This document shows, piece after piece, positions 43,083 through 52,647 of a stretch of DNA of 64,000 bases. Numbering within the stretch: the first letter of the stretch is position 1; every line of letters starts with the position of its first letter. The stretch covers positions 372,001-436,000 of the forward strand of contig NZ_JBHSIS010000010.1 in assembly GCF_042653545.1 (NCBI RefSeq). The letters are read 5' to 3'. The notes under the pieces were generated by a model. It searched no databases, was not told the DNA's origin, and saw nothing but the letters and a program-made list of their open reading frames with translations. This DNA comes from Actinophytocola glycyrrhizae. GTDB lineage: Bacteria; Actinomycetota; Actinomycetes; Mycobacteriales; Pseudonocardiaceae. Both the position numbers and the translations under genes were made by a program.

Positions 43083-44432
43083 GTGTCAGGTCTGAACGAG
43101 AAGCTGGGCGAGATCTACGCCGAGGTGCTGCGGCGCAACCCGGGCGAGACCGAGTTCCACCAGGCTGTGCGCGAAGTGCTCGAATCCCTCGGCCCGGTGA
43201 TCACCAAGCATCCGGAGTACACCGACAGCGCGGTCATCCGGCGGCTGTGCGAACCGGAGCGGCAGATCATCTTCCGGGTGCCGTGGGTCGACGACACCGG
43301 CACCGTGCGGATCAACCGCGGCTTCCGGGTGGAGTTCAACTCCGCGCTCGGTCCCTACAAGGGCGGTCTGCGCTTCCACCCGAGCGTCTACCTCGGCATC
43401 GTGAAGTTCCTCGGCTTCGAGCAGATCTTCAAGAACGCGCTCACCGGGCTGCCCATCGGCGGCGGCAAGGGCGGCTCGGACTTCGACCCGAAGGGTTGCT
43501 CCGACGGCGAGATCATGCGGTTCTGCCAGGCACTGATGACCGAGCTGTACCGGCATCTCGGTGAGTACACCGACGTGCCGGCCGGCGACATCGGCGTCGG
43601 CGGGCGGGAGATCGGCTACCTGTTCGGCCAGTACAAGCGGATCACCAACCGCTACGAGTCCGGCGTGCTCACCGGCAAGGGCCTGGCGTGGGGTGGGTCG
43701 CAGGTACGCACCGAGGCCACCGGTTACGGCACCGTCTTCTTCGTCGAGGAGATCCTCAAGACCCGCCACGACTCGTTCGAGGGCAAGCAGGTCGTCGTGT
43801 CCGGCTCGGGCAACGTTGCCGTCTACGCGATCGAGAAGGTCCAGCAACTCGGCGGCACCGTCGTCGCGTGCTCGGACTCCGCCGGGTACGTGGTCGACGA
43901 GAAGGGCATCGACCTCGACCTGCTCAAGGAGATCAAGGAGGTGCGCCGCGCCCGCATCGACACCTACCCCGGGGAACGCCGAGGTGCCGCCCGGTACATC
44001 CCGGGCCGTCCGGTGTGGGAGGTCCCCTGCGACATCGCCCTCCCGTGCGCGACGCAGAACGAGCTGGACGGCGCCGGTGCGGCCACGCTGATCGCGAACG
44101 GCTGCACCGTCGTGGCCGAGGGCGCCAACATGCCCTGCACACCGGAGGCCGTCCGGCTGTTCACCGACGCCGGTGTGACCTTCGCCCCTGGCAAGGCCGC
44201 CAACGCGGGTGGCGTGGCGACCAGCGCACTGGAAATGCAGCAGAACGCATCCCGCGACACCTGGACCTTCGACCACACCGAACAGCGCTTGGCCGAGATC
44301 ATGCACAGCATCCACGATCGCTGCCTGGCCACCGCCGACGAGTACGGCGCCCCCGGCAACTACGTCACCGGTGCCAACATCGCCGGCTTCACCCACGTCG
44401 CCGACGCGATGCTCGCGCTCGGCGTCATCTAG
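43083..44432 (+). CDS. gdhA: NADP-specific glutamate dehydrogenase
   Basis: 449 residues from GTG 43083, 5 bases after GAGGAGAG. Hexameric-type enzyme: YKGGLRFHPSVYLGIVKFLG, GLPIGGGKGGSDFDPKG (catalytic Lys), PAGDIGVGGREIGYLFGQY, TGKGLAWGGSQVRTEATGYG and the Rossmann loop VVSGSGNVAVYAIEK. Makes glutamate from 2-oxoglutarate and ammonia. Monocistronic. Confidence 0.96.
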   Translation: MSGLNEKLGEIYAEVLRRNPGETEFHQAVREVLESLGPVITKHPEYTDSAVIRRLCEPERQIIFRVPWVDDTGTVRINRGFRVEFNSALGPYKGGLRFHPSVYLGIVKFLGFEQIFKNALTGLPIGGGKGGSDFDPKGCSDGEIMRFCQALMTELYRHLGEYTDVPAGDIGVGGREIGYLFGQYKRITNRYESGVLTGKGLAWGGSQVRTEATGYGTVFFVEEILKTRHDSFEGKQVVVSGSGNVAVYAIEKVQQLGGTVVACSDSAGYVVDEKGIDLDLLKEIKEVRRARIDTYPGERRGAARYIPGRPVWEVPCDIALPCATQNELDGAGAATLIANGCTVVAEGANMPCTPEAVRLFTDAGVTFAPGKAANAGGVATSALEMQQNASRDTWTFDHTEQRLAEIMHSIHDRCLATADEYGAPGNYVTGANIAGFTHVADAMLALGVI

Positions 44433-44573
44433 TCGGCCGGAACGCGGTGTGACCGCGAACCAACTCCCCTGATCCGCTACCGCACAACCAGAACCTCTGT
44501 GGCAGCAACGAATCCGGCTTGTCGAACCAGGCGAGGTCGCCGTACCCGGCCTGGGGGTCAAGCACGAGCGCGG

Positions 44574-45365
44574 TCAGGGAGAACCGTTGCCGGGGAAGGT
44601 GACCCGGACGGTGGTGCCCTGCCCTGGCGTCGAGGTGACGCCGACGGTGCCGCCGTGTGCGGTCACGATCGCCTCGACGATGGCCAGGCCCAGACCCGAC
44701 GAGCCACCGCTGTCGCGACTGCGGCTCGGGTCGGCGCGGTAGAAGCGTTCGAAGACGTGCGGCAGGTGCTCCGGCGCGATCCCGTCACCGTCGTCGCGTA
44801 CCGCGATCGCCACCTCCCCGTTCCGGGAGCCGACGGTGACCGTGACCGGTGTGCCGGGCCGGGTGTGCCCCACCGCGTTGCCCACGAGGTTGCGCAGCAC
44901 CTGCTGGATGCGCGGGCCGTCCCCGTCGACGACCGCTTCCGCCACCCCTTCCAGGGTGATCGCCCGGTCGGCACTGACGACCCTGGCGTCCTCCACCACC
45001 TCCCCGGCCAGCGCCACCACGTCCACCGGCTCGCGGTTCAGCGCACGGGCCGCGTCGAGGTGGGCCAGCAGCGCCAGTTCGTCGACGAGCAGCCGCATCC
45101 GGCCCACCTCGGCCTGCATCCGTGCCATCGCGTGGTCGAGCTGGCCGGGGTCGCGCAGGCCGCCCTGGACGTACAGGTCGATCCAGCCGTGCAGGGTCGC
45201 GAGCGGCGTGCGCAGCTCGTGGCCGGCGTCGGCGACGAAGCTGCGCAGCCGGTCCTGGGCGCGTCGCTGAGCGTCGAACGCCTGCTTGACCGCGGTGGCG
45301 ACCGCGGCTTCCGGCCCGGCGAGCAACGCGATGCGGATCAGCCGCCACCGGGAGGACCGCTTCAC
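44574..45365 (-). CDS. Sensor histidine kinase lacking its sensor domain
   Basis: 263 residues from GTG 45365, overlapping the regulator stop. The catalytic core is intact: H box FVADAGHELRTPLATLHG, N box LRNLVGNAVGHT, G1 VRDDGDGIAPEHL, F box FERFYRADPSRS and G2 GSSGLGLAIVEAIV. The normal TrcS-like N-terminus (two membrane helices, extracellular loop, HAMP) is gone: a short SSRWRLIRIALLAG start is followed at once by AVKQAFDAQRRAQDRLRSF. This looks like an internal deletion. It may be soluble and unsensing, or respond to an internal cue. Confidence 0.9.
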   Translation of the reverse strand: MKRSSRWRLIRIALLAGPEAAVATAVKQAFDAQRRAQDRLRSFVADAGHELRTPLATLHGWIDLYVQGGLRDPGQLDHAMARMQAEVGRMRLLVDELALLAHLDAARALNREPVDVVALAGEVVEDARVVSADRAITLEGVAEAVVDGDGPRIQQVLRNLVGNAVGHTRPGTPVTVTVGSRNGEVAIAVRDDGDGIAPEHLPHVFERFYRADPSRSRDSGGSSGLGLAIVEAIVTAHGGTVGVTSTPGQGTTVRVTFPGNGSP

Positions 45366-46051
45366 CGCGGCACCGGCCGCAGGCTGTACCCGAAGCCGCG
45401 CACGGTGTGTACCAGTGACGGCCCGCCGAAGTCGATCTTGCGGCGCAGGTTGGAGACGAACCGCTCGACCACGCCCCCGTCGCCGCCGAAGTCGTACTGC
45501 CAGACGTGGTCGAGGATCTGCGCCTTGGACACCACCCGCCCGGAGTTGACCAACAGGTAGCGCAGCAGCCGGAACTCGGTCGGGGACAGCTCGACCGGCC
45601 GCCCACCCCTGGTCACCACATGCCGGGCCTCGTCCATCTCCAGGTCGTCGCAGCGCAACACGCCCTCCGGCACCGTCGGCGGCACGCGCCGGGAACGCCG
45701 CAGCAGCGCCTCCAACCGGGCGGCGACCTCCACCACGTCGAACGGTTTGGTGAGGTAGTCGTCGCCGCCCATGCGCAGCCCGCGCACCCGGTCGTCCAAC
45801 TCGTCGCGGGCGGTCAGGAACATCACCGGCACACCGACGTCCCGTGAGCGCAGCAGGTGCAGCAGGTCGAACCCGTTGGTGCCGGGCAACATCACGTCCA
45901 GCACGATCGCGTCGGGCAGGCGCGCCTCGATCGCGGCCAGCGCGGCAGGCACGCTGCCGACCGCCTCGACCTCGAAACCCGCGAACCTCAGCGCGGACAG
46001 CAACAGCTCCCGCAGGCCCGGGTCGTCGTCCACCACCAGAATGCGGTCCAC
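45362..46051 (-). CDS. OmpR/TrcR-type response regulator
   Basis: 229 residues from GTG 46051. Receiver domain ILVVDDDPGLRELL, phospho-acceptor Asp in AIVLDVMLPGTNGFDLL, FLTARD and GDDYLTKPFDVVE; winged-helix output (LSPTEFRLLRYLLVNSGRVV, RFVSNLRRKIDFGG). Pairs with the kinase gene downstream by a GTGA overlap. The next gene on the other strand, a secreted BBE oxidase, shares its upstream region and could be a target. Confidence 0.93.
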   Translation of the reverse strand: MDRILVVDDDPGLRELLLSALRFAGFEVEAVGSVPAALAAIEARLPDAIVLDVMLPGTNGFDLLHLLRSRDVGVPVMFLTARDELDDRVRGLRMGGDDYLTKPFDVVEVAARLEALLRRSRRVPPTVPEGVLRCDDLEMDEARHVVTRGGRPVELSPTEFRLLRYLLVNSGRVVSKAQILDHVWQYDFGGDGGVVERFVSNLRRKIDFGGPSLVHTVRGFGYSLRPVPR

Positions 46052-46222
46052 GTCCCCATCACACCATCCGCACGGGGCAGGCCGATGCCCCGCCGCGCCG
46101 GGGAGCGCGCGAAGCTGACGGTTCGCTGATGATTGCCTGACAGTCGCGCTCCGCGGATGGTGTCCCCGGCCGGCTGCTCCTAGCGTTTTCCCCGGCACAT
46201 CGACACACAGATCGGGAAACGA

Positions 46223-47869
46223 ATGTCTGGTCCCACCCGTCGTGGATTCATCGCCGGTACCGCAGCGCTGGGAGGTGCGGCGCTGACCGGAGGTCCGGCG
46301 ACCGCGGACGTGACGGTGGCGGAAGGCGTAGGCGAGCCGGCCGTGATCCTGCCGGATGACGCTCGCTATGCGGACCTCGTGTTGCGCCGCACGAGCGAGC
46401 GGTTCTTCCCGCGTCCCGACTTCTTCCGGCTGCCCACCACGACCGAGCAGGTCGTGCGGGCGGTAACCGGCGCTGTCCGTGCGGGCAGGCGGGTCACCGT
46501 CCGCAGTGGCGGGCACTGTTACGAGAACTTCGTCGGCGACGGCGCAGAGGTGATCATCGACATGTCCGCGATGCGGCAGGTCACGTTCGACCGGCGCCGC
46601 AACGCGTTCGTGATCGAGCCGGGCGCCACCCTGTGGGACGTGTTCGAGCGGCTCTATCTCGGCTGGGGTGTCACGATCCCCGGCGGCCAGTGTGGCGGCG
46701 TGGCCGCGGGCGGGCACATCCAGGGCGGCGGCTACGGTCCTTTGTCCCGGCAGTTCGGTTCGGTGGTGGACTACCTGTACGCCGTGGAAGTCGTCGTGGT
46801 GGACCGTTCGGGCCGGGCGCGGGCGGTGGTCGCGACCCGGGAGCCAGGCGACGAGAACCGGGACCTGTGGTGGGCGCACACCGGGGGCGGGGGCGGGAAC
46901 TTCGGCGTGGTCACCCGGTACTGGCTGCGCACGCCAGGCGCCACCGGCAACGATCCGGCCCGCCTCCTGCCGAGGCCACCCGCCGTGACACTCGGCTCGA
47001 CGATCGCGTGGAGTTGGCGAGACGTCACCGAGGAGTCGTTCCACCGCCTGCTGCGCAACTACGGCGAATGGCACGAGCGCAACAGCGCGCCCGGCTCCCG
47101 CTACGCCAGCCTCTTCAGCCCGCTGCTGATCACCCGGCGCAACACGGGTGCCGACCCCGGCGCGTTCGCCATGGTGACCACAATGGACGGAAACCTGCCC
47201 GACGCCGACCGGCTGCTGCGCGACTACCTCGCGGCGGTCACCGAGGGCGTCCCCGGATCGATCACGGTACGACCGCCCCACCGGCTGCCGTGGCTGGCGG
47301 CGGTGAAGGCCGGGTCACTGAGCCAGACCGACGAATCCGGGATGTTCAAAGCGAAAGCGGCCTACCTGCGGAAGCGGTTCACCGACGAGCAGATCAGGAC
47401 CGCCTACACCTACCTGACCAGCACGGACCACGACAACGAGCGCGCACTGCTGCTGTTGGTGTCCTACGGCGGCAAGGTCAACACCGTGGCGCCGGACGCG
47501 ACCGCCCTGTCCCAGCGGGACAGCGTCATGAAGGTGATCTACACGGTCACCTGGACCGACCCGGACGGCGAGCAGGCGAACCTGGACTGGATCCGGCGCT
47601 GGTACAGCGCGATGTACCAGGACACCGGCGGCGTGCCGGTCCCGAACAGCGTGAACGACGGCTCCTACATCAACTACCCGGACATCGACACCACCGATCC
47701 GAAGTGGAACGAGTCCGGAGTCCCGTGGCACGCCCTGTATTACAAGGAGAACTACCGGAAGCTTCAGCAGGCGAAGGCACGCTGGGACCCGCGTGACGTG
47801 TTCCACCACGCCATGTCGGTCGAACTGCCGCACCGGACGACCGCGATCTCTCCGGCATCGAACAACTGA
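46223..47869 (+). CDS. Tat-exported FAD-binding oxidase of the berberine bridge enzyme family
   Basis: 548 residues. Twin-Arg signal TRRGFIAGTAALGGAALTGG. FAD-binding PCMH domain with His in RSGGHCYENFVGDGA and Cys in IPGGQCGGVAAGGHIQGGGY, the two residues that bind FAD bicovalently in this family. C-terminal BBE box INYPDIDTTDPKWN and ...YKENYRKLQQAKARWDPRDVF. Oxidises sugars, alcohols or alkaloid-like compounds; substrate unknown. ATG 46223. Secreted folded by Tat. Confidence 0.92.
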   Translation: MSGPTRRGFIAGTAALGGAALTGGPATADVTVAEGVGEPAVILPDDARYADLVLRRTSERFFPRPDFFRLPTTTEQVVRAVTGAVRAGRRVTVRSGGHCYENFVGDGAEVIIDMSAMRQVTFDRRRNAFVIEPGATLWDVFERLYLGWGVTIPGGQCGGVAAGGHIQGGGYGPLSRQFGSVVDYLYAVEVVVVDRSGRARAVVATREPGDENRDLWWAHTGGGGGNFGVVTRYWLRTPGATGNDPARLLPRPPAVTLGSTIAWSWRDVTEESFHRLLRNYGEWHERNSAPGSRYASLFSPLLITRRNTGADPGAFAMVTTMDGNLPDADRLLRDYLAAVTEGVPGSITVRPPHRLPWLAAVKAGSLSQTDESGMFKAKAAYLRKRFTDEQIRTAYTYLTSTDHDNERALLLLVSYGGKVNTVAPDATALSQRDSVMKVIYTVTWTDPDGEQANLDWIRRWYSAMYQDTGGVPVPNSVNDGSYINYPDIDTTDPKWNESGVPWHALYYKENYRKLQQAKARWDPRDVFHHAMSVELPHRTTAISPASNN

Positions 47870-48113
47870 GGGCGGATGCCGCGGATGCCCGCCGTCCGCT
47901 GAGTGCGGACACGTCATCGACGACCACGTCGGGGCAGGTCGATTCGCAGGAGAGCCAACGTGATGAGCGGTATGGCCATGCCGGTTCGGCGCGTCTAGGA
48001 TGAGCAGTACGTGGTTGCCCGGTCACGACCAGTTCATGCGGGCGTGCGCCGTGGCGGCCCACTCCTGAACGCACCGGGCACGTTTGCCCCATCGGGTGTC
48101 GAAAAGGAGCACG

Positions 48114-48482
48114 ATGATGCGCAGAAGCGGCCGGCGACCGACGTCGGGCGGTGTGGCCATACTGATCGCGGCGTTGATGCTGTTCCTGTTGCCGGGTGGA
48201 ACTGTTTCCGCGGCCCCGGCTCCGGCAAACGGGCCATCGTGGCAGGAAGCTTCGCCGAGTTCGACCGGCATCGTGCCGGACGTGACGGGGTGGGACGTCA
48301 GCAGCGCGGTTGCCGCGGTCCAGGCCGCCGGCTTCGTCGCCAGAACTTCTCCGGGGTTCGTCGACTGCGGGCCCCCGTACGTGCAACTGCAGAATCCCGG
48401 TGGTGGGGCATCTGCGGTACTCGGATCGACCGTCACTCTGCGAGTCAACCGGCAACCCGGCCCCGGACAACCGTGTCCGTAG
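48114..48482 (+). CDS. Secreted single-PASTA-domain protein
   Basis: 122 residues from ATG 48114 after AAAAGGAG. Signal peptide (VAILIAALMLFLLPGGTVSA|AP), then one PASTA-like repeat: VPDVTGWDVSSAVAAVQAAG, then VDCGPPYVQLQNPGGG and GSTVTLRVN. Two cysteines (VDCG and QPCP) may pair. PASTA domains bind peptidoglycan or beta-lactams when on PknB/PBPs; a free one is of unknown role. The 244 bases before it hold no clear gene, only short remnants. Confidence 0.8.
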   Translation: MMRRSGRRPTSGGVAILIAALMLFLLPGGTVSAAPAPANGPSWQEASPSSTGIVPDVTGWDVSSAVAAVQAAGFVARTSPGFVDCGPPYVQLQNPGGGASAVLGSTVTLRVNRQPGPGQPCP

Positions 48483-48572
48483 GGAGTCGTGACACCGACG
48501 TGCTTCGACGACTCGTCGACCGTCTCGTTGTCCGCACGTAACACGGAGCGGCGACGCACGATGTAGGTGATG

Positions 48573-48619
48573 AACCCTGTGGCGCTGTCGGACCCCCGAC
48601 CTGATGGCGCCGCAGGGTT
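48573..48619 (+). terminator. Hairpin in the gap after the PASTA gene
   Basis: 13-bp stem with one G-T pair (AACCCTGTGGCGC and GCGCCGCAGGGTT), 90 bases after the PASTA gene. The rest of the 346-base gap up to the next gene shows no coding signal. Confidence 0.55.
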
Positions 48620-48828
48620 CGTCGTGTCGGGCTCCGCGCGGCACAGCGCGCTTTCGCCGCCATCCGCGGCATGACGCCGAACGGTACCTGAGCCCGGACC
48701 GCTGTCACGGAGGTCGCCGTCTCGCCGGGGCTCACGTTTCTCCGCGTGCGAGTTGGGCTTTCGTGAGTGGCGGGCGATGATTCCCGGGTGGGTCCGGGCG
48801 GGTGCCCGGACGGAAGTGGAGGGCGGCG

Positions 48829-49404
48829 ATGGCGGCCGTGAGGTGCGCCCGGCGGGTGGTCAGCCAGGACCAGGTCGTCCGCGGCGGCTGCCGGTTCTTC
48901 CTCGACCACGGCATGGTCGACATGGACCGGCTGGCGGCGAGCCTGGCCGTCAGCCGGGCCACGCTCTACCGCGTCGCGCACAGCCGCGACCGGCTGCTGG
49001 GTGAGGTGCTGTGGCGGTTCGCGGAGCGGCTGCTGGCGCGGGCCCGGCAGCGGCGCAGGCACGCGGGTGCCGACGGTGTTCTCGAGGTCACCCGGTCCTT
49101 CGTCGGGCAGGTGCGCTCCGCCGTGCCGTTCCACGCCTTCCTGCACCGCGAGCCGGACACCGCGGCGCGAGTGTTGTTCACCGCGTCGAGCGTGGTGCAC
49201 CGGCGGGTCGTGGCGGCGCAGCGGGAGATCCTGCGGGAGGCCCACGGCGACCGGCCGTGGTCGCCGGACGCGCTCGACCAGACCGCCTACCTGTACGTGC
49301 GGATCGTCGAGTCCGGGCTGTACGCGGAGCTGCTCGGCGCCGCGGCGCCCGACCCCGAACTGGTGGAACGGGCCGCGCTGGCGGTCCTGCGGCCACCTTG
49401 CTGA
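48829..49404 (+). CDS. TetR-like QsdR family transcriptional regulator
   Basis: 191 residues from ATG 48829 after GGAGGGCG. N-terminal helix-turn-helix (FFLDHGMVDMDRLAASLAVS then RATLYRVAHSRDRLLGEVLW) followed by an all-helical ligand domain. The pattern (no classical TetR head, RVVSQDQVVRGGCRFFLDHG) resembles the QsdR family controlling quorum-signal lactonases. It precedes a large secreted hydrolase by 93 bases in the same direction and may regulate it. Confidence 0.82.
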   Translation: MAAVRCARRVVSQDQVVRGGCRFFLDHGMVDMDRLAASLAVSRATLYRVAHSRDRLLGEVLWRFAERLLARARQRRRHAGADGVLEVTRSFVGQVRSAVPFHAFLHREPDTAARVLFTASSVVHRRVVAAQREILREAHGDRPWSPDALDQTAYLYVRIVESGLYAELLGAAAPDPELVERAALAVLRPPC

Positions 49405-49497
49405 GACGGCGGTCTCACGCTTTCCCCTGTGCTGGCACGGATCGTGGTGTGCCGGTTACGTTCGGCGTGCCCTTCCCCCATCGCAGCGGGAGTCACC

Positions 49498-52071
49498 ATG
49501 TCGATCTCCACGTGGGGTCGTGCCGGGCTGGTCGCCGTCGTCCTCGGCCTGCTCGTCCCGACCACCCTGCCCGCGTCCGCCGAGCCCGGCAGGCGCGGCA
49601 CCGCCGACGTGCCCGCTGTCGTCGGCCCGCTGCCCGGCACCGTGCCCGGTGACCCCCTCGCCGAACGGATCGAGGACACCTACCCGTTCTTCTCCACCCC
49701 GGTCGACCTGGCCGCCAGGGGTTACGTCGAGGAGGAGTTCCACGTCTCCGGCCTGGCCGACGGCTGGGCGGTCGACGGGACCCCGGTGGCCACCGACGTC
49801 GCGTACACGACGCGTGTCGTCGTGCGGCGGCCCGCCCGCGCCCGCGACTTCAGCGGGACGGCACTCGTCGAGTGGCAGAACGTCACGGCCGGGTACGACC
49901 TGGACGCGCTCTGGAACGCGGACTCGGTGACCCGTGCCGGGCACGCGTGGGTCGGTGTGTCGGCCCAGCGGGTCGGCGTCGACCAGCTCCGCACGTGGAG
50001 CCCCGCGCGCTACGGCGGGCTCGACGTGACCGGCGGCGGCCGCTTCCCGGCCGACGAGCTGTCCTACGACATCTTCACGCAGGCGGGCCGTGCCGTCGAC
50101 AACGGCGCGGTGATGGGCGGGCTGCGCCCGAGGACCGTGCTGGCGATCGGCGCCTCCCAGTCCGCGGGCCGGATGACGGTGCTGTACGACAACGTCCTGC
50201 CGCAGATGCGGCCGGTGTTCGACGGCTACGCGTTCGTGGTCGGCTCCGCACCCACCCGCGCCGGCACCGAACCCGTCTTGCAGCTGTTGTCCGAGACCGA
50301 CGTCCGCACCGCGCGCCGACCGGCCGACACCGACGGGTTCCGCCGCTGGGAGGTCGCGGGCACGGCCCACTCCGGCCACGAGGGACAGGTCTACCGCGCC
50401 CCGATCTCCGAACGCGACCTCGGTGGCGCACCCCAGTACAACTGCGACCAGCCGCCGTTCAGCCGCGTTCCCATGCACCACGTCACCGCCGCCGGGTACG
50501 AGCACCTGCGGCGGTGGGCCGAGCGCGGGACACCGCCGCCGACGGCCCCGCCGCTGGAGTTCGAGGCGGACGGTGTCACCAAGAAGCGCGACGAGCTGGG
50601 CCTCGCCGTGGGTGGCATCCGCCTGTCCCAGGTCGCCGCACCGACCGCGCTCAACACCGGTGACAACAGCGGCGAGACGTTCTGCCGCCTGTTCGGCACC
50701 CACGTGCCGTTCGACCAGCAGACCCTCGCGCGGCTCTACCCCGGCCACGCCGCCTACGTGCGGCAGGTCGTCGCCGCCGACGTGGCCGCCGTCCGCGCCG
50801 GGTACCTGCTGCCCGCCGACGCGAAGCGGAACCTGGCGGACACCAGGGGCCGCACGCCGGTGATCTTCGTGCACGGGCAGCAGGGCTCGGCGCACCAGTG
50901 GCAGTCGACCGCGAAACGCCTCTCCGCCAACGGCTACGACGAGGACCTGCTGTACGCCTACGAGTACGACACGACCGTCCCCACCAACGACCAGGCCGTC
51001 GCGGGACTCGACACGTTCGTCGCGGACGTCCGCGCCCGCACCGGCGCGTCCACAGTGGACATCGTCGCGCACTCGCGTGGCACCACGGTCATGCACTCCT
51101 ACCTGGCCACGCCCGCGCGAGCGGCACTGGTGCGCAGGTACGTCAACGTCGACGGCCGCTCCAGCGCCACCCTGCCCGGCGGGGTGCCGACGCTCGCGTT
51201 GTGGGGCAGCCTGCAACCCGGCGGCGGCATCGGCGGCGCGACCAACGTCCGCCTGCCGCACCTGGGCCACACCGAGACGGCCACGGCGGCGGAGAGCTTC
51301 GCGCACATCCACCGGTTCCTGCGCGACCTGCCACCCGTGACGACCGAGGTGACACCCGAACCACCCGGCCTGGTCGAGATCGCGGGCCGCGCGGTGTCGT
51401 TCCCGCAGAACAGCGGGATCGCGGGCCGCCTGCAGGTGTGGGAGCTCGACGGCCGCACCGGCGCGCGCCGCGGCCGCCCCGTCCACGACGTGCGCACCGG
51501 GCAGGACGGCGCGTTCGGACCGCTGAAGGTCAACGGCCGCAAGCACTACGAGCTGGTGCTGCTGCGTGGAGGAGAGCAGACCTACCACTACTACTTCGAG
51601 CGGTTCGAACGCAGCGACCGGTTCCTGCGGTTGCAGGTCTCCGGCCCTGGCGGCATCGCCGACCACGTCGACAAGTGCCCAACGCACACGGCCGTCACCG
51701 TTCTGCGTGGCCGCGAGTGGTGGTCGGACCAGGCCGACAACGACCGCCTGGAGTTCGACGGCGTCAACGTCCTCGACCCGGCCGTCGCACCACGCGCACG
51801 GCAGGTGCTGGCCGCGTTCGCCTTCGACGACGGCTGCGACCAGACCTCCGCCCTCGGTGCCGCGCTGCCCCCGTTCAACGCGCTGCCGTTCCTGACCGCG
51901 GTGGACGCCTACCTGCCGGCCCAGCCTGCCTCGTCCGTCCAGGTCACCGAGACGGTGCGCGGTGCCGACGGCCGGTCCCGCACGATCGCCGTGCCGAACT
52001 GGCCGTCGGACGGGCACTCGGTGACCGTGCAGTTCAAGGACTACCTGGACCGGACGTTCAGCACGAGGTGA
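49498..52071 (+). CDS. Secreted double alpha/beta-hydrolase fusion
   Basis: 857 residues from ATG 49498 with a signal peptide (AGLVAVVLGLLVPTTLPASA|EP). Half one (about 45-455) matches the alpha/beta-hydrolase-10 family, nucleophile elbow AIGASQSAGRM. Half two (about 465-640) is a lipase-type hydrolase: VIFVHGQQGSAHQW oxyanion loop, IVAHSRGTTVMHSYL elbow Ser, and His in RLPHLGHTETA. From 640 a beta-sandwich tail follows (VEIAGRAVSFPQNSGIAGRL) with WWSDQADNDRLEFDGVNVL. These halves are usually separate proteins. Substrate probably lipid or polyester; not provable here. Confidence 0.87.
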   Translation: MSISTWGRAGLVAVVLGLLVPTTLPASAEPGRRGTADVPAVVGPLPGTVPGDPLAERIEDTYPFFSTPVDLAARGYVEEEFHVSGLADGWAVDGTPVATDVAYTTRVVVRRPARARDFSGTALVEWQNVTAGYDLDALWNADSVTRAGHAWVGVSAQRVGVDQLRTWSPARYGGLDVTGGGRFPADELSYDIFTQAGRAVDNGAVMGGLRPRTVLAIGASQSAGRMTVLYDNVLPQMRPVFDGYAFVVGSAPTRAGTEPVLQLLSETDVRTARRPADTDGFRRWEVAGTAHSGHEGQVYRAPISERDLGGAPQYNCDQPPFSRVPMHHVTAAGYEHLRRWAERGTPPPTAPPLEFEADGVTKKRDELGLAVGGIRLSQVAAPTALNTGDNSGETFCRLFGTHVPFDQQTLARLYPGHAAYVRQVVAADVAAVRAGYLLPADAKRNLADTRGRTPVIFVHGQQGSAHQWQSTAKRLSANGYDEDLLYAYEYDTTVPTNDQAVAGLDTFVADVRARTGASTVDIVAHSRGTTVMHSYLATPARAALVRRYVNVDGRSSATLPGGVPTLALWGSLQPGGGIGGATNVRLPHLGHTETATAAESFAHIHRFLRDLPPVTTEVTPEPPGLVEIAGRAVSFPQNSGIAGRLQVWELDGRTGARRGRPVHDVRTGQDGAFGPLKVNGRKHYELVLLRGGEQTYHYYFERFERSDRFLRLQVSGPGGIADHVDKCPTHTAVTVLRGREWWSDQADNDRLEFDGVNVLDPAVAPRARQVLAAFAFDDGCDQTSALGAALPPFNALPFLTAVDAYLPAQPASSVQVTETVRGADGRSRTIAVPNWPSDGHSVTVQFKDYLDRTFSTR

Positions 52072-52131
52072 CGGTCAGCGTGATCAGCCGGTCACGTTGT
52101 CGCAAACCTCCCTGGTGAGCGTCGTGATCGT

Positions 52132-52623
52132 GTGATGATGCGGGTCATGCGATGGGTGACGGCGACGGTCCTGGTGTGTGTGCTCGCAGGATGCTCCACG
52201 TCGGTGACCGGCGCCGCGGTCGGTGACAGCGCAGCGACGACCACGACCGAGACCACCGAGACCACCGAGACCACCACGACGACGACAACGACCACCACGA
52301 CTGAACACACGCCGTTGCCCCCGCCGCCGACGTCCGTCGACCAGAACGCCGCCCAGCGGTACTGCGCCGGAACGATCACGGGTGCGCTCGCCAAGCCGAT
52401 GAACGTGGTCGTCGTGGCCACCGCGGGTGGGCGGGTGAACTGCGAGGAGGCGTCCGCGGTACTGGTCCACTACTACGAGGAGCGACCCGAGCCCGATCCC
52501 GCTTCCGCCCCCATCGAGGTGGACGGGTACGCGTGCAACCAGGTTCCGGAGCCCGACCTGCCGCAGGTCATCTGCGCCGACGACGTCTCGCTGTTCTACT
52601 CGATGTGGGTGCAGGGCGGCTGA
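52132..52623 (+). CDS. Thr-rich lipoprotein of unknown function
   Basis: 163 residues from GTG 52132 (an ATG at 52147 also fits). Lipobox VCVLAGC, then a low-complexity linker of about 25 residues built from Thr-Thr-Glu codon repeats (TTTTETTETTETTTTTTT), a Pro stretch and a small globular domain with three cysteines (YCAGT, NCEEA, ACNQV and ICADD give four). Resembles actinobacterial DUF-type secreted lipoproteins; no family recognised. Confidence 0.75.
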   Translation: MMMRVMRWVTATVLVCVLAGCSTSVTGAAVGDSAATTTTETTETTETTTTTTTTTTTEHTPLPPPPTSVDQNAAQRYCAGTITGALAKPMNVVVVATAGGRVNCEEASAVLVHYYEERPEPDPASAPIEVDGYACNQVPEPDLPQVICADDVSLFYSMWVQGG

Positions 52624-52647
52624 CGTGGCCTCGGCGACCGGCGGCGG

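Noticed and set aside
47960..48000. Tiny ORF beginning near 47961 (MSGMAMPVRRV)
   Set aside because: Eleven codons, with no conserved pattern; could be any gene remnant.
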